Notes: generated from the sequence alone by a model not told the origin. A DNA stretch of 64,000 bases from Alkalibacterium kapii (GCF_007988865.1 NZ_BJUY01000003.1:62001-126000); one strand, 5' to 3'. Shown: positions 9,114-20,002, counted from the first letter of the stretch. Translations and numbers: made by a program.

Positions 9114-9817
9114 CGCGGTACCTCTAATTTATAGCCGAATCCTCGAGCAGTTTTTATATACTGAGGTTCTTTTGGATTCACTTCGATTTTTTCTCTTAAA
9201 TGGCTGATGTGTACATCTACAATACGTGTCTCTCCACTAAAATCATAATCCCATACCCCTAACAGCAGCTGTTCCCGGCTTAGTATACGGTTTTTATTTT
9301 CGGCAAGATAAACAAGTAATTCGAACTCTTTGGGTGTAAAAGTTAATCTTTCTTCATTTTTATAAACTTCGAATTTTTCTGGATAAATTGAAATGTGGTC
9401 AAAAGTAATCACTTTTTGTCTTTGATCTATGTCGGAAGGCAGCTTGTTCTGTTTATCTACCCGCCTGAAGATAGCTTTGATTCGTGCAATAACTTCGCGA
9501 GGACTAAAAGGTTTAGTTATATAATCATCTGCTCCAATTTCCAGGCCCACAATTTTGTCGATTTCAGAGTCTTTGGCTGTCAACATGATAATGGGTGTAT
9601 CGATCTTTTCTCCTCGAATTGTCCGGCAGACATCCATCCCGTCTTTTGAAGGCAACATCAAATCAAGCAGAATAATAGCATACTGATTCTTCAAAGCTAA
9701 TCTCAAACCTTCTTCTCCATCCATCGCCACGTCGACCTTATAATTTTCCTTTTCTATATTATATTGAAGTAGCTTAACAATTGATAATTCATCTTCAATT
9801 ATTAGTATTTTTTTCAT
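9110..9817 (-). CDS. phoP: Phosphate response regulator PhoP
   Basis: The 235-residue OmpR-type regulator has a receiver domain with phospho-acceptor Asp52 (ILLDLMLPSKDG), the switch Lys in TKPFSPREVIARI, and a C-terminal winged helix (FTPKEFELLVYLAENK; RTVDVHISHLR-like RIVDVHISHLREKI). It activates phosphate-starvation genes when phosphorylated by PhoR. AGGAGAGATAAG precedes the ATG. It is transcribed away from pstS across a 258-bp shared control region containing Pho-box-like direct repeats, so it probably controls both sides. Confidence 0.92.
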   Translation of the reverse strand: MKKILIIEDELSIVKLLQYNIEKENYKVDVAMDGEEGLRLALKNQYAIILLDLMLPSKDGMDVCRTIRGEKIDTPIIMLTAKDSEIDKIVGLEIGADDYITKPFSPREVIARIKAIFRRVDKQNKLPSDIDQRQKVITFDHISIYPEKFEVYKNEERLTFTPKEFELLVYLAENKNRILSREQLLLGVWDYDFSGETRIVDVHISHLREKIEVNPKEPQYIKTARGFGYKLEVPR

Positions 9818-9972
9818 CTTATCTCTCCTGTGATTTCAGTTTCAATTCTATATAAAGCTAATACTCTATATTTAATATTAATATATCCATCATTTAACAT
9901 TTCCGATTACCTAACAACTCTAATACCTATCATAACAGGTTTTATATAAATACAATATCCACACATTCTACA

Positions 9973-9989
9973 TTTACACGATCTTTACA
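9973..9989 (+). promoter_or_regulatory. Candidate Pho box upstream of pstS
   Basis: Two TTTACA hexamers (9973-9978 and 9984-9989) are spaced exactly 11 bp apart, the Bacillus PhoP geometry (TTAACA-like repeats with 5-bp spacers). A TTAATAT candidate -10 lies about 16 bp further on. A more weakly matching TTAACA (9894) and CTAACA (9911) lie nearer phoP. PhoP binding is inferred. Confidence 0.6.
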
Positions 9990-10075
9990 TTATATTTGCG
10001 TCGAATTAATATCTACAACGTACTATGAATTTGTAGACGTAAACTGTCTAACTACTAAAAAAAGAGGGATAAATT

Positions 10076-11041
10076 ATGAGAATGACTAACTTTGTAAAAA
10101 TAGGTGCATCATTAAGTGCTGCACTTTTATTGGCAGCCTGTGGCACCCCGCCAGAAGACGAGAACAATGCAGAAACAAACGACGAACCATCTGAAGGCAT
10201 TACCGGTTCTGTCCAAGTAGACGGCTCTTCCACTGTCTTTCCGATCATGGAAGGTGTAGCAGAAGAATTCTCTATTGAAAATCCCAAAGCGCGAGCAACC
10301 ATCGGCGTATCCGGCTCTGGCGGCGGTTTTGAGAAATTCATTGCTGGAGAAACAGATATTTCCAATGCCTCTCGACCAATCAAAGAAGAGGAAGCGGCAT
10401 TACTCGAAGAAGCAGATATCGAATATACAGAGTTCAAAATCGCTCTCGACGGTCTCTCTCTCGTCGTCAACCCGGAGAATGACTGGGTCGATTATCTTAC
10501 TCTCGACGAACTCTATGCCATCTGGGCAGAAGAGGGCGATGCTGACACATGGGCAGATGTCAGAGACGGCTGGCCTGATGAAGAAATTGAATTGTTCAGT
10601 CCCGGAACTGATTCAGGAACTTACGACTATTTTGATGAAGTGATATTAGATGGAGACCAGATTGAAAGAGATGCATCACTTTCTGAAGACGACAACATTT
10701 TAGTTCAAGGTGTACAAGGTTCTCCAAACGGTTTGGCTTACTTCGGTTATGCATACTACGCTGAAAACATGGATACAGTTAAAATCGTTCCAATAAAAAA
10801 CAGCAAAGGTGAAATCGTAGAACCAAACAGCGAAACAATTCAAGACGGAAGCTATGAACCATTATCCAGACCTTTATTCATTTATGTGAAACACGAATCT
10901 ATGGAAGACAACGACACAGCTTATGAATTTGCAAAGTATTCTCTGGAAATGGCTGGTGAAATGGCTGACGAAGTTGGCTATGTCGCTCTAAAAGATTCCA
11001 TTTACGAAGAAAGCCTCGAAACGCTGGAGAGCTTAAGATGA
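10076..11041 (+). CDS. pstS: Phosphate ABC transporter binding lipoprotein PstS
   Basis: Captures inorganic phosphate outside the membrane for PstCAB. The 321-residue protein has a lipoprotein signal with lipobox LLAAC, an acidic linker, and then phosphate-loop motifs: VDGSSTVFPI, SGSGGGFEKF, SRPIKEEE and PGTDSGTYDYF. These match the PstS fold and ligand contacts. Start ATG is preceded by AGAGGGATAAATT. A 114-bp gap separates it from pstC, more than between the other pst genes, which may allow different expression of the binding protein. No clear terminator was seen in that gap. Confidence 0.95.
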   Translation: MRMTNFVKIGASLSAALLLAACGTPPEDENNAETNDEPSEGITGSVQVDGSSTVFPIMEGVAEEFSIENPKARATIGVSGSGGGFEKFIAGETDISNASRPIKEEEAALLEEADIEYTEFKIALDGLSLVVNPENDWVDYLTLDELYAIWAEEGDADTWADVRDGWPDEEIELFSPGTDSGTYDYFDEVILDGDQIERDASLSEDDNILVQGVQGSPNGLAYFGYAYYAENMDTVKIVPIKNSKGEIVEPNSETIQDGSYEPLSRPLFIYVKHESMEDNDTAYEFAKYSLEMAGEMADEVGYVALKDSIYEESLETLESLR

Positions 11042-11155
11042 AAATTTAAATGACTGAAAAACAGTTATCCCCCTATTAAAACGTTAATCATACCGGTCAG
11101 TGTTTATCGGATTTTTCCCTCTGGACATTGGCCAGTATTTAAGGAGCGTCAATTC

Positions 11156-12085
11156 ATGAAGACAACCATTCGCGAAAGAATCAAAGAAAACAAAGCAAAA
11201 CAGTCCTATCAGAATACGATTGAAAAAATCATGCCAAAATTGTTTTTACTTATGGCTTCTATTTCCATTCTAGTCACTTTGGGAATCATTTATACCCTAA
11301 TGAGAGAAACAATCATGTTTTTTACCAAAGTCTCTTTTTTTGATTTCATTACGGAAACTGAATGGTATCCTTTTTTTGAAAATAATCCCAGTTACGGTAT
11401 CTGGCCTCTGCTTTCCGGCACATTTACAATCGCAGCCATCGCCATGCTGGTTGCCATCCCAATCGGCCTTGCTGCAGCCATTTATTTAAGTGAATATGCC
11501 AGTGACAGAAATCGCAGAGTAATAAAGCCTGTTCTTGAAGTTCTCGCCGGTGTGCCGACTGTCGTTTACGGGCTATTTGCTTTGACGTTCGTAACCCCTC
11601 TGTTGCGAACGTTCATTACCGATCTGCCTATTTTTAACGCCTTAAGTCCCGGGGTTGTGGTAGGGATTATGATCATCCCGCAAATCACCTCACTTTCCCA
11701 GGATGCAATGAACGCTGTTCCTCAGTCCGTGCGTGACGGTGCCTACGCTCTGGGAGCAACCCGACTTGAAGTGGCTCTCAAAATCGTCATTCCCGGATCA
11801 TTCAGCGGAATTGTATCATCCCTCGTTCTCGGTCTGTCCCGTGCGATCGGCGAAACAATGATCGTATCTACTGCCGCCGGTTCCACACCGAATCTGGGGT
11901 TCACGTCTACTGAATCTATTCAGACAATGACATCTTATATCGTTCAAGTCAGCATGGGCGATGCAACATTCGGATCAACGATTTATTACAGTATCTATGC
12001 AGTAGGTATGACACTGTTCGTCTTTACCCTTACCATGAATATATTAGCCAATCATATTTCTCGTAAATATAGGGAGGTTTACTAA
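11156..12085 (+). CDS. pstC: Phosphate ABC transporter permease PstC
   Basis: One of two membrane subunits forming the phosphate channel. The 309-residue protein has about six membrane helices. The N-terminal TM is followed by a periplasmic loop (TETEWYPFFENNPSYGIWPLL), and the coupling region DGAYALGATRLEVALKIVIPGSFSGI contains the EAA-type loop that docks on PstB. AAGGAGCG precedes the ATG. The stop overlaps the start of pstA (TAATG), indicating translational coupling within the operon. Confidence 0.95.
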   Translation: MKTTIRERIKENKAKQSYQNTIEKIMPKLFLLMASISILVTLGIIYTLMRETIMFFTKVSFFDFITETEWYPFFENNPSYGIWPLLSGTFTIAAIAMLVAIPIGLAAAIYLSEYASDRNRRVIKPVLEVLAGVPTVVYGLFALTFVTPLLRTFITDLPIFNALSPGVVVGIMIIPQITSLSQDAMNAVPQSVRDGAYALGATRLEVALKIVIPGSFSGIVSSLVLGLSRAIGETMIVSTAAGSTPNLGFTSTESIQTMTSYIVQVSMGDATFGSTIYYSIYAVGMTLFVFTLTMNILANHISRKYREVY

Positions 12086-12963
12086 TGAAAAATAAAGTTG
12101 TAACACCAGATGAAAAACAAATCAATAGAAGGATCACTAAAAACACATTTGCTAAAGGTATATTCTTTTTAGGCACTCTTTTTGGGATCATTGTTCTTGC
12201 TGCCTTACTGATCCGCATTTTCACTCAGGGAATTGGCTACCTGGACTTTGATTTTCTTAGCAATTTCGCATCCCGAAGACCTGAAGATGCCGGTATCAGA
12301 GCTGCTATTCTTGGAACCGTATGGATTATGTCTATTACGATTCCCGTTTCTCTCATTTTAGGTGTAAGCACATCTATCTATCTGGAAGAATATGCACCAA
12401 AAAATAAATTTACCCACTTTATCGAACTGAACCTAGCCAACTTAGCCGGAGTCCCATCTGTCGTATTTGGACTTCTTGGTTTGACTATCTTTGTACGACT
12501 GCTAGAAATGGGAAGAAGTATACTAGCAGGTGGGTTGACAATGTCCCTGCTCATACTTCCGGTTATCGTAGTCGCTTCAAAAGAGGCCATCCGGTCGATA
12601 CCCCAAGAGCAGTATGAAGCAGCTTATGCTATGGGTGCTACAAAATGGCAGATTATTCGAACAGTAGTCCTTCCAGCTGCCACACCTGGTATTTTGACTG
12701 GAGCTATTCTTTCCTTGTCTCGCGGGGTAGGAGAAACCGCCTCTTTATTGATGATTGGAGCGATGACTTTTATCGCCTATATCCCGGCTTCGGTACTGGA
12801 CGGTTTTACCGTTCTGCCTATACAGATTTTCAGCTGGGCAAGCCGCCCACAGACAGAGTTTCAAGCCGTCGCTGCCGCCGGAAGCATTGTGCTGCTCGTC
12901 ATACTGATCGTGATGAATTCACTGGCTATTTTCATTCGTAATAAATACTCGAAACGCTATTAA
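12085..12963 (+). CDS. pstA: Phosphate ABC transporter permease PstA
   Basis: Second membrane subunit of the phosphate importer, 292 residues with about six helices. The PstA-type periplasmic loop (FASRRPEDAGIRAAILGT) and the EAA coupling loop (AAYAMGATKWQIIRTVVLPAA) are intact. It begins at the pstC stop codon with GGGAGG a few bases upstream inside pstC. A 12-bp gap with AGGAGG leads into pstB. Confidence 0.95.
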   Translation: MKNKVVTPDEKQINRRITKNTFAKGIFFLGTLFGIIVLAALLIRIFTQGIGYLDFDFLSNFASRRPEDAGIRAAILGTVWIMSITIPVSLILGVSTSIYLEEYAPKNKFTHFIELNLANLAGVPSVVFGLLGLTIFVRLLEMGRSILAGGLTMSLLILPVIVVASKEAIRSIPQEQYEAAYAMGATKWQIIRTVVLPAATPGILTGAILSLSRGVGETASLLMIGAMTFIAYIPASVLDGFTVLPIQIFSWASRPQTEFQAVAAAGSIVLLVILIVMNSLAIFIRNKYSKRY

Positions 12964-12975
12964 TTTAGGAGGAAA

Positions 12976-13746
12976 ATGATGAATAAAGAAGAGATCATTC
13001 AGCCTGTCTATTCCGTCAAAAATTTCAATTTATGGTACGGTGACACAAAGGCATTAAAAGATATTTCAATCGACATACCTGAAAAAGAAGTCGTTGCCAT
13101 CATCGGTCCATCGGGATGCGGGAAGTCGACGTTCATTAAATCATTGAATCGAATGGTGGAACTCGTCCCTCTAGTCAAAACGGAAGGTTCGATTCACTAT
13201 AATAACCAGGACATAAAAAAAGCCAAAGCCGAGTCTCTGCGTACTGAAGTTGGGATGGTATTTCAAAAACCCAATCCCTTCCCAAAATCCATTTACGAAA
13301 ATATTGCTTATGGCCCGCGAATTCATGGTATAAAAGACAAGAAAACGCTTGACGGAGTGGTTGAAAGAAGTCTGAAAGGGGCTGCACTTTGGGAAGAAGT
13401 CAAAGATCGTCTGGACGAAAATGCTTTTGGGCTCTCCGGTGGTCAGCAGCAGCGTATCTGTATCGCCAGAGCACTGGCTGTCGAACCTGATGTGATACTG
13501 ATGGATGAACCGACCTCAGCCTTGGATCCCTTGTCTACAGCCAAAATCGAAGACCTGATCCATGAACTCAAAAAGAATTACAGTATCATTATCGTGACGC
13601 ATAACATGCAGCAGGCTGCACGGATTTCAGATAAAACAGCTTTTTTCTTGAACGGCGAAATCATCGAATTTGATGCGACAGAAAAAATGTACTCCAATCC
13701 AAGAGACGAGCGAACCGATGATTATATTTCCGGTAAATTCGGTTAA
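12976..13746 (+). CDS. pstB: Phosphate ABC transporter ATPase PstB
   Basis: ATP-hydrolysing subunit of the phosphate importer. The 256 residues contain Walker [11 protein letters not shown]-loop [11 protein letters not shown] (diagnostic of PstB), signature LSGGQQQRI, Walker [14 protein letters not shown] and the H-loop [10 protein letters not shown]. Length is normal. Only one pstB copy is present, unlike Bacillus or some streptococci that carry pstB1 and pstB2 in tandem. It is followed 61 bp later by phoU. Confidence 0.96.
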   Translation: MMNKEEIIQPVYSVKNFNLWYGDTKALKDISIDIPEKEVVAIIGPSGCGKSTFIKSLNRMVELVPLVKTEGSIHYNNQDIKKAKAESLRTEVGMVFQKPNPFPKSIYENIAYGPRIHGIKDKKTLDGVVERSLKGAALWEEVKDRLDENAFGLSGGQQQRICIARALAVEPDVILMDEPTSALDPLSTAKIEDLIHELKKNYSIIIVTHNMQQAARISDKTAFFLNGEIIEFDATEKMYSNPRDERTDDYISGKFG

Positions 13747-13807
13747 CAGAGTTAAAAAATTCTTCATTTATTAATATAATAATCAAACATAAGAGGTGAC
13801 TTTAACA

Positions 13808-14494
13808 ATGAGAAAAGCATTTGAAGAAGAATTAATCAATCTGCATGAGCAATTTTATCAGATGGGTCTGATGGTGTCGGAATCTATTTATCAGTCAGTT
13901 AAAGGTTTTACAGCACACGATAAAATAACCGCTGAAAAAGTCGTGAACAACGACCACTATATCAATGAACAGCAGGTCATAATCGAGACAAAATCGATCG
14001 AACTCATCGCTTTGCAGCAGCCCGTCACAAGCGATCTGCGCCGTATCATTACTATTATGAAAGCTTGCGCCGATCTGGAACGTATGGGTGATCATGCCGT
14101 CAGCGTAGCTAAAGCAACCATTCGGGTCAAAGGTAATAAGAAAGATCGCGCTATAGAAAACAACTTGGCCATTATGGCTGAAAAAGTCAAGAAACTCGTG
14201 GAGCGTTCGTTGACTGCCTTCATTGAAACAGATTTGAAAGAAGCCAAAAAAATAGCATCAAAAGATAGTGAAATAGACCAGGTGGCTTTCGACATACACA
14301 AGCAAACGCTGGAGGAAATGAAAAAAGATTCTGAGCTGGTCCTTGGTGCAACGAATTATATTTTAGTTGCAGGTAATCTGGAACGAATAAGTGATTACGT
14401 TACAAACTTGTGCGAATGGATCATCTATCTGGAATCAGGAAAAATCGTTGAGCTCAATACCCACAACACACTGGATAATACCTCTTTTAAATAA
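13808..14494 (+). CDS. phoU: Phosphate signalling regulator PhoU
   Basis: All-helical adaptor that links the Pst transporter to PhoR and restrains the Pho response when phosphate is plentiful. Two PhoU repeats carry the metal-binding motifs ADLERMGDHA and GNLERISDYV. I start at ATG 13808 (228 residues) because AGAGGTGA sits 8 bases before it. A GTG at 13796 is in frame but lies inside that Shine-Dalgarno. It is the last gene of the pst operon and is followed directly by a strong terminator. Confidence 0.93.
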   Translation: MRKAFEEELINLHEQFYQMGLMVSESIYQSVKGFTAHDKITAEKVVNNDHYINEQQVIIETKSIELIALQQPVTSDLRRIITIMKACADLERMGDHAVSVAKATIRVKGNKKDRAIENNLAIMAEKVKKLVERSLTAFIETDLKEAKKIASKDSEIDQVAFDIHKQTLEEMKKDSELVLGATNYILVAGNLERISDYVTNLCEWIIYLESGKIVELNTHNTLDNTSFK

Positions 14495-14540
14495 AAGAAG
14501 GTGCTGACACGTTTGATTCAGTCAGCACCTTCTTATTTTA
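14495..14540. terminator. Bidirectional terminator, phoU / mscS
   Basis: AAGAAGGTGCTGAC (14495-14508) is a perfect match to GTCAGCACCTTCTT (14521-14534), with T-rich tracts on both sides. It ends both converging transcripts. Confidence 0.9.
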
Positions 14541-15611
14541 TTTGTTTGTTGAAACAACGTGGATATCACGCTGGGGAAATGGAATGCTGATTTCGTTCTC
14601 AGCAAATTTATTGACTATTTTAAATCTTAAATCACTTGGTATAGTAAACTCTCTTTCATCAATTTGCGAGTCTATCCAGAACCAGACCGTAAAATCCAGA
14701 GAAGAGTCTCCAAATTCCTCAAAGAAAACACGTGGAGCCGGTTTTTCAAGAACATTCGGCCACGTCTCTTCTCTTAACTCATCCACTGCTTCGTACAACA
14801 ACTGCTTAACACGTTCAATGTCACTCCCATAGGCAACACCGATTTTTACAGGGATCCTTAATCGTCTGTCTGTATAAGACCGGTTGACAAACTTCTCTTC
14901 AAGGAAATATGAATTAGGGATGATCATGCGCTCATTAACTCGTGTACGTACAACAGTTGCCCGTATTTTTATTTCTTCTACATCCGCAATCGTATCATCG
15001 ATAATGACCCGATCTCCCACTCTTATCGGCCGCTCAAAAAGTATGATTAGTCCAGAAATAAAATTAGACATGACATTTTGAAGGCCAAAACCGATCCCCA
15101 CGCCCAAGACACTGGCTAATACTGTCAGACTTGTTAAGTTAAATCCTATCGACGACAAGGATATCACTATTGCCAAGGTAATGATGGAATAATGGAAAAA
15201 GGTATTCATGGATGCCTGCAAGCCTCTGTCCAGTCCATATTTATCATAGATAGTCGGTAAAATATACTCTCTTATTGCTTTTGAAAATTTCACAGCTAAA
15301 ACAATCGCAAAAAGGACGGTTAAAATGAGAAACACAGTGATTTCTGTATTACCGAATACGAAAAGTGTCTGATAAATAATAGATGTTTTTGAAAAATACA
15401 TAAAGAAATAAATTACCAGTATAAATAATGTTATCCAATTGACGATTGTTTCAAGAAACAGCTGCGTACGTTTTTGTTTGACCACTCTATTCAAGACTGA
15501 ATGTACTCCAGCTCTTGCTAATAAGACAATCGCTATTCCTATAATGGCCCCTAGCCAAAAACCTATTTCGCTATTTTGAAATTTTTCAAATAGGATTGTT
15601 AATTGTTCCAT
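14538..15611 (-). CDS. MscS-family mechanosensitive channel
   Basis: The 357-residue protein has four predicted membrane helices before the pore-lining TM3 (SLTVLASVLGVGIGFGLQNV), then the MscS beta domain (ISGLIILFERPIRVGDRVII) and a C-terminal alpha/beta cage. The extra N-terminal helices make it longer than E. coli MscS (286 residues). Such channels release solutes on osmotic downshock. GAGGAAG precedes the ATG. It is single and convergent with phoU, and upstream lies the second repeat array. Confidence 0.9.
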   Translation of the reverse strand: MEQLTILFEKFQNSEIGFWLGAIIGIAIVLLARAGVHSVLNRVVKQKRTQLFLETIVNWITLFILVIYFFMYFSKTSIIYQTLFVFGNTEITVFLILTVLFAIVLAVKFSKAIREYILPTIYDKYGLDRGLQASMNTFFHYSIITLAIVISLSSIGFNLTSLTVLASVLGVGIGFGLQNVMSNFISGLIILFERPIRVGDRVIIDDTIADVEEIKIRATVVRTRVNERMIIPNSYFLEEKFVNRSYTDRRLRIPVKIGVAYGSDIERVKQLLYEAVDELREETWPNVLEKPAPRVFFEEFGDSSLDFTVWFWIDSQIDEREFTIPSDLRFKIVNKFAENEISIPFPQRDIHVVSTNK

Positions 15612-15819
15612 TCATTTCTTCCTCACATACATAGATTTATTCCAGTTTACCAAATTTTTTAAAGATTAACGACTCTACTGGTTGTGTTAATCAGTCATTA
15701 TTCAGTCGGCTTGTATTGTACTCTCAGTTTGGACTGCCAAATCTTAATTAGTTCTTCAATTGTACTGATATTCTTGCTGCTAGATTAGTCTATTTCCGAA
15801 TTTCATCTATCTCATCTAT

Positions 15820-16195
15820 CTTCGACACTTTCTCATGCCACTTCGGCACTTTCTCATGCTATTTCGGCTGGTATGAGCCGAACTTCTTCTTACTTCGGCA
15901 CTTTCTCATGTCACTTTAGCCGGTATGAGCCGAACTTCTCTTTCTTCGGCGCTTTCTCATGCTATTTCGGCTGATATGAGCCGAACTTCTTCTTACTTCG
16001 GCACTTTCTCATGTCACTTCGGCTAGTATGAGCCGAACTTCTCTTTCTTCGGCACTTTCTCATGTCACTTTAGCCGGTATGAGCCGAACTTCTCTTTCTT
16101 CGGCACTTTCTCATGCCACTTTGGCTGGTATGAGCCGAACTTCTCTTTCTTCGACACTTTCTCATGCCACTTTGGCCGGTATGAGCCGAACTTCT
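15820..16195. repeat. 52-bp tandem repeat array 2 (intergenic)
   Basis: Seven copies of a 51-52-bp unit fill half of the 768-bp gap between mscS and mnmG. The anchor TATGAGCCGAACTT starts at 15872, 15924, 15975, 16027, 16078, 16129 and 16180. Most units contain TTCGGCT or a variant facing AGCCGAA across a short loop, and an opening TTCGGCAC arm. The first three units alternate between two types (TTCTTCTTA and TTCTCTTTC endings). The flanks of the gap hold no gene; an open frame at 16028-16273 is a by-product of the repeats. Confidence 0.92.
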
Positions 16196-16344
16196 TTTAT
16201 AAAAACATTTTCTCCTTTAAGCAGGAAACTAAACACCCTTTATTACGGAAGAACACGTGTATTTTTTTCATAAAATATAAAAAAGTACTTTAAGGCTAGT
16301 CCCGGACCAATCTTTCGGTTAAAAAACAAAGCCCTGTAAGACAA

Positions 16345-16369
16345 AAAGAGACTGATGTCCAGTCTCTTT
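16345..16369 (-). terminator. Intrinsic terminator of mnmG
   Basis: AAAGAGACTG (16345-16354) pairs with CAGTCTCTTT (16360-16369). On the minus strand the hairpin lies just past the mnmG stop and ends in a T-run. Confidence 0.8.
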
Positions 16370-16379
16370 CCTTATCTCA

Positions 16380-18278
16380 TTAAATTCTACTACTGACTTT
16401 CTTTACATCACCTTGCTCGACGTAAACCATTAGAATAGAAATATCTGAAGGGTTGACGCCACTGATTCGGCTAGCCTGGGCTATCGTTTCAGGTTGTATT
16501 TTAGCTAATTTTTCTCTGGCTTCGGTGGCGATACTGTTGATAGCAAAATAATCGATACCTTCCGGGATACGTTTATTTTCCATACGCTTGATTTTTTCAG
16601 CTTTGCGTATCGCTTTGCTGATATAGCCTTCATACTGAATATGAATTTCAACTTGCTCTTTCACATCTTTTGGCAAGTCATTTTCTAAAGGAGCAAAAGG
16701 AATAATATCTTCGTACTTCACATACGGACGTCTCAGGAAATCGTAGACTAAAATACCGTCTTTCAATGGCGGTTCATTCTTAGCATCCAGATATTCTCTC
16801 ACATCACTCGGTTTTAAACGAATGGTTTTCAGGCGTTCCAGTTCTTTTTCAACTAACTCTTTTTTAGTCTGGAACATTTCGAAACGCTGCTGGGAAACGA
16901 GTCCTAAGTCATATCCTTTTTCAGTTAAGCGGAAATCAGCATTGTCATGACGTAACAACAAACGATATTCTGCTCGAGACGTCAACAATCGATAAGGTTC
17001 ATTTGTGCCTTTCGTTACCAAATCATCGATCATCACGCCGATATAGGCTTCGTTACGTTTCAAAACGATCGGTTCTTCGCCTTTTACCAGACGTGCGGCA
17101 TTGATCCCGGCAACCAATCCTTGGCCACCCGCTTCTTCGTATCCTGACGTTCCATTCATTTGCCCGGCAGTGAATAATCCGTTGATTAACTTTGTCTCCA
17201 GTGATGGTCGGAGCTGATAAGGTTTCACGACGTCATACTCAATGGCATAACCTGTTCGCATCATTTGCGCGTTTTCGAGTCCATCTACTGAACGCAGTAC
17301 AGATAACTGTACATCTTCAGGTAATGATGAAGAAAGTCCCTGAACATAAATCTCATCTGTATCAGCGCCTTCGGGTTCAAGGAACAGCTGATGTCTTGGT
17401 TTATCGCTGAAACGAACGACCTTGTCTTCAATTGACGGACAGTAACGGGCGCCAACACCATCAACGATTCCAGTAAACATAGGTGCACGGTGCAAGTTAT
17501 CGCGGATGATATCGTGCGAAATGTTACTTGTGTAAGTCAGCCAGCAAGATATTTGTTCTTCAAGATAATCTTCATCCAAAGATTCAAAGCTGAAATGATG
17601 CGGTTCGCTGTCTCCTGGCTGTTCTTCCGTCACAGAATAATCGATCGAATCCTTATGAATACGCGGAGGGGTCCCTGTTTTAAAACGATCCAATTCGAAA
17701 CCATGTTCAAGTAAACTTTCAGATAATTTTATACTCGGCTGCGTATTGTTTGGGCCAGATGAGTATTTCAATTCACCAATAATAATTTCTCCACGTGACG
17801 ATGTTCCAGCAGTTAATATGACCGCTTTTGATCTGTAAATAGCGCCCGTATTCGTGACAACACCTTTTATATCGCCGTCTTCAACGATGATCTCTTCTAC
17901 GATTCCTTGTTTCAGATCCAAATGTTTTGTTTTTTCAATCGTTTTTTTCATTTCGTTAGAATACATGTGTTTATCAGCTTGAGCACGTAATGCTCTTACC
18001 GCAGGGCCTTTCGCAGTGTTTAGCATACGCATTTGAATATACGTTTTATCAATATTGCGGCCCATTTCTCCGCCTAAAGCATCGATTTCTCTGACTACGA
18101 TACCTTTTGCCGGTCCGCCAAGTGAGGGATTACACGGCATATGCGCGATCATGTCCAGATTGATAGTTACTAAGAGAGTTTCTGCTCCCATGCGCGCGGA
18201 GGCAAGTGCGGCTTCTGATCCGGCATGGCCTGCACCAACAACAATTACATCATAATAACCTGCTTCGTATGTTTGCAT
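16380..18278 (-). CDS. mnmG: tRNA uridine-34 carboxymethylaminomethyl enzyme MnmG
   Basis: FAD-dependent partner of MnmE that installs the cmnm5 group on the wobble uridine of certain tRNAs. At 632 residues it is full length. It has the N-terminal dinucleotide loop [11 protein letters not shown] (about 14-24), the conserved [10 protein letters not shown] and [19 protein letters not shown] segments, and the C-terminal helical domain that binds MnmE. GAAAGGAAAA precedes the ATG. It lies downstream of mnmE with a 227-bp gap, longer than usual for this pair. rsmG, which commonly follows mnmG, is absent here. Confidence 0.96.
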   Translation of the reverse strand: MQTYEAGYYDVIVVGAGHAGSEAALASARMGAETLLVTINLDMIAHMPCNPSLGGPAKGIVVREIDALGGEMGRNIDKTYIQMRMLNTAKGPAVRALRAQADKHMYSNEMKKTIEKTKHLDLKQGIVEEIIVEDGDIKGVVTNTGAIYRSKAVILTAGTSSRGEIIIGELKYSSGPNNTQPSIKLSESLLEHGFELDRFKTGTPPRIHKDSIDYSVTEEQPGDSEPHHFSFESLDEDYLEEQISCWLTYTSNISHDIIRDNLHRAPMFTGIVDGVGARYCPSIEDKVVRFSDKPRHQLFLEPEGADTDEIYVQGLSSSLPEDVQLSVLRSVDGLENAQMMRTGYAIEYDVVKPYQLRPSLETKLINGLFTAGQMNGTSGYEEAGGQGLVAGINAARLVKGEEPIVLKRNEAYIGVMIDDLVTKGTNEPYRLLTSRAEYRLLLRHDNADFRLTEKGYDLGLVSQQRFEMFQTKKELVEKELERLKTIRLKPSDVREYLDAKNEPPLKDGILVYDFLRRPYVKYEDIIPFAPLENDLPKDVKEQVEIHIQYEGYISKAIRKAEKIKRMENKRIPEGIDYFAINSIATEAREKLAKIQPETIAQASRISGVNPSDISILMVYVEQGDVKKVSSRI

Positions 18279-18505
18279 AGATTTTTCCTTTCTAAACTAA
18301 GTTTTTTTAAAAGTTCTTTTTTCAAAGTCATTAAAGTTGTGCTGCTCTTTTTCAATGGAGTCCCGGGCTTGATTCGCTTTTCTATTGTCTAGTTTTTCAA
18401 CCTTGACTACTCCTGAAAAAAGATAAATTAATCCATTGCGCAGTATGCTCATTAGGATATAATTTCCTATTTTTCAGCGGAGTCATAACAGGTTGAAAAA
18501 CTTTT

Positions 18506-19894
18506 CTATTTCCCGAGGCAGAACTGGCTGAAGAGCTGGGTAATAAGTTCGTCCTGGACGCTGTCACCGGTGATTTCTCCTAGAAGATCCCAGGCTCTGG
18601 TCATATCGATCTGTACGAGATCAACTGGCATGCCCATCTCGATCCCTTTGATAACTTCATCAAATGCATCAATCGTTTCGTTTAGTAAGGCGATGTGCCG
18701 GATGTTTGACACATAGGTGGCATCCTTTTCGCCAGTATTCCCTGCAAAAAATAATTCCGCAATTTTTGCTTCTAGTTCAACCAAACCGGCTTCCGTGATG
18801 ATCGACGTTTGAACAATACTGTCCAGAGCGACATACTCACTCAGTTCGTCAAGATCCAGTTTATTTTCAAGATCCATTTTATTCAATATAATAATGCGGT
18901 GGTGACCCTCAGTTGCTTCAAGCAACTTTTTATCTTCTTCTGTCAGAGGTTCGCTCTGATTGAAAACCAAGAGCACCAGATCAGCGTCGATCAAGGCTTT
19001 CCGGCTGCGTTCTACTCCAATACGCTCAACGATATCTTCTGTTTCTCGGATCCCGGCCGTATCGATCAGTCGCAATGGAACGCCTTTAACGCTCACATAC
19101 TCTTCGATCACATCTCGTGTTGTCCCGGCCACTTCTGTAACGATCGCTTTCTCTTCTTTGAGAAGAACATTCAGTAAACTGGATTTACCCACGTTTGGAC
19201 GTCCGATAATCGCTGTAGCCAGGCCTTCGCGTAAAATTTTCCCCTGACCCGCCGTTTCAAGCAGTGCTTCGACCTGACCCTTGACCTCTTTGGCCTTTTC
19301 AACCAGTAATCTGGAAGTCATTTCTTCAACATCATCGTATTCGGGATAATCGATATTCACTTCTACTTGAGCCAATGTATTCAAGATATCCTGACGTAGA
19401 TTCTTGATCAGACGGCTCAGATTTCCGTCAAGCTGCGTCACTGCCAGATGCATGGCCTTATCTGTTTTAGCACGGATGACATCCATGACCGCCTCTGCTT
19501 GAGATAAATCGATTCGTCCATTCAAGAAAGCCCGTTTTGTGAACTCCCCTGGTTCTGCCAGGCGTGCGCCATTATGAAGGACGGTTTCAAGTACCTTGTT
19601 GACTGAAACGATTCCGCCATGCGTGTTGATTTCCACGACATCTTCTCGTGTATAGGTTTTTGGTGCCCGCATCACGGTCACCATGACTTCATCGATTTGG
19701 TTATCTGTCTTGGGATTCACTATGTGGCCATAATGAATCGTGTGTGTTTTCTGGTTGATCAGCTGTTTTTTCCCTGCTTTATACACACGGTCAGCTATTT
19801 CCAGGGCTTCATCTCCGCTAATGCGCACAATACCGATTCCACCTTCACCAGGCGGCGTAGAGATTGCAGCAATCGTATCAAATTCTATAGCCAT
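18506..19894 (-). CDS. mnmE: tRNA modification GTPase MnmE
   Basis: G-protein subunit of the MnmEG complex for wobble-uridine modification. 462 residues: N-terminal formyl-THF-binding domain, then a helical domain split by the G domain (G1 [11 protein letters not shown]2 TTRDVI, G3 DTAGI, G4 NKMD), and the essential C-terminal CLGK with its catalytic Cys. I choose ATG 19894, 8 bases after AGGAGG. A TTG one codon earlier is also in frame. In most Firmicutes mnmE directly follows jag; here about 28 kb of other genes separate them. Confidence 0.95.
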   Translation of the reverse strand: MAIEFDTIAAISTPPGEGGIGIVRISGDEALEIADRVYKAGKKQLINQKTHTIHYGHIVNPKTDNQIDEVMVTVMRAPKTYTREDVVEINTHGGIVSVNKVLETVLHNGARLAEPGEFTKRAFLNGRIDLSQAEAVMDVIRAKTDKAMHLAVTQLDGNLSRLIKNLRQDILNTLAQVEVNIDYPEYDDVEEMTSRLLVEKAKEVKGQVEALLETAGQGKILREGLATAIIGRPNVGKSSLLNVLLKEEKAIVTEVAGTTRDVIEEYVSVKGVPLRLIDTAGIRETEDIVERIGVERSRKALIDADLVLLVFNQSEPLTEEDKKLLEATEGHHRIIILNKMDLENKLDLDELSEYVALDSIVQTSIITEAGLVELEAKIAELFFAGNTGEKDATYVSNIRHIALLNETIDAFDEVIKGIEMGMPVDLVQIDMTRAWDLLGEITGDSVQDELITQLFSQFCLGK

Positions 19895-20002
19895 CAAATG
19901 GACCTCCTGTTTTTTATTATGTTTGAGTTAATTTTATTCGATTTACTGTAAGGAATACTGTGAAACTGGCAACAGATGCCCAGTATCGAACTTATTTTTT
20001 TT

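Noticed and set aside
16028-16273. 81-codon plus-strand frame in array 2 (MSRTSLSSALSHATLAG repeats)
   Set aside because: Product is a direct readout of the tandem repeat; no Shine-Dalgarno and no conservation expected.
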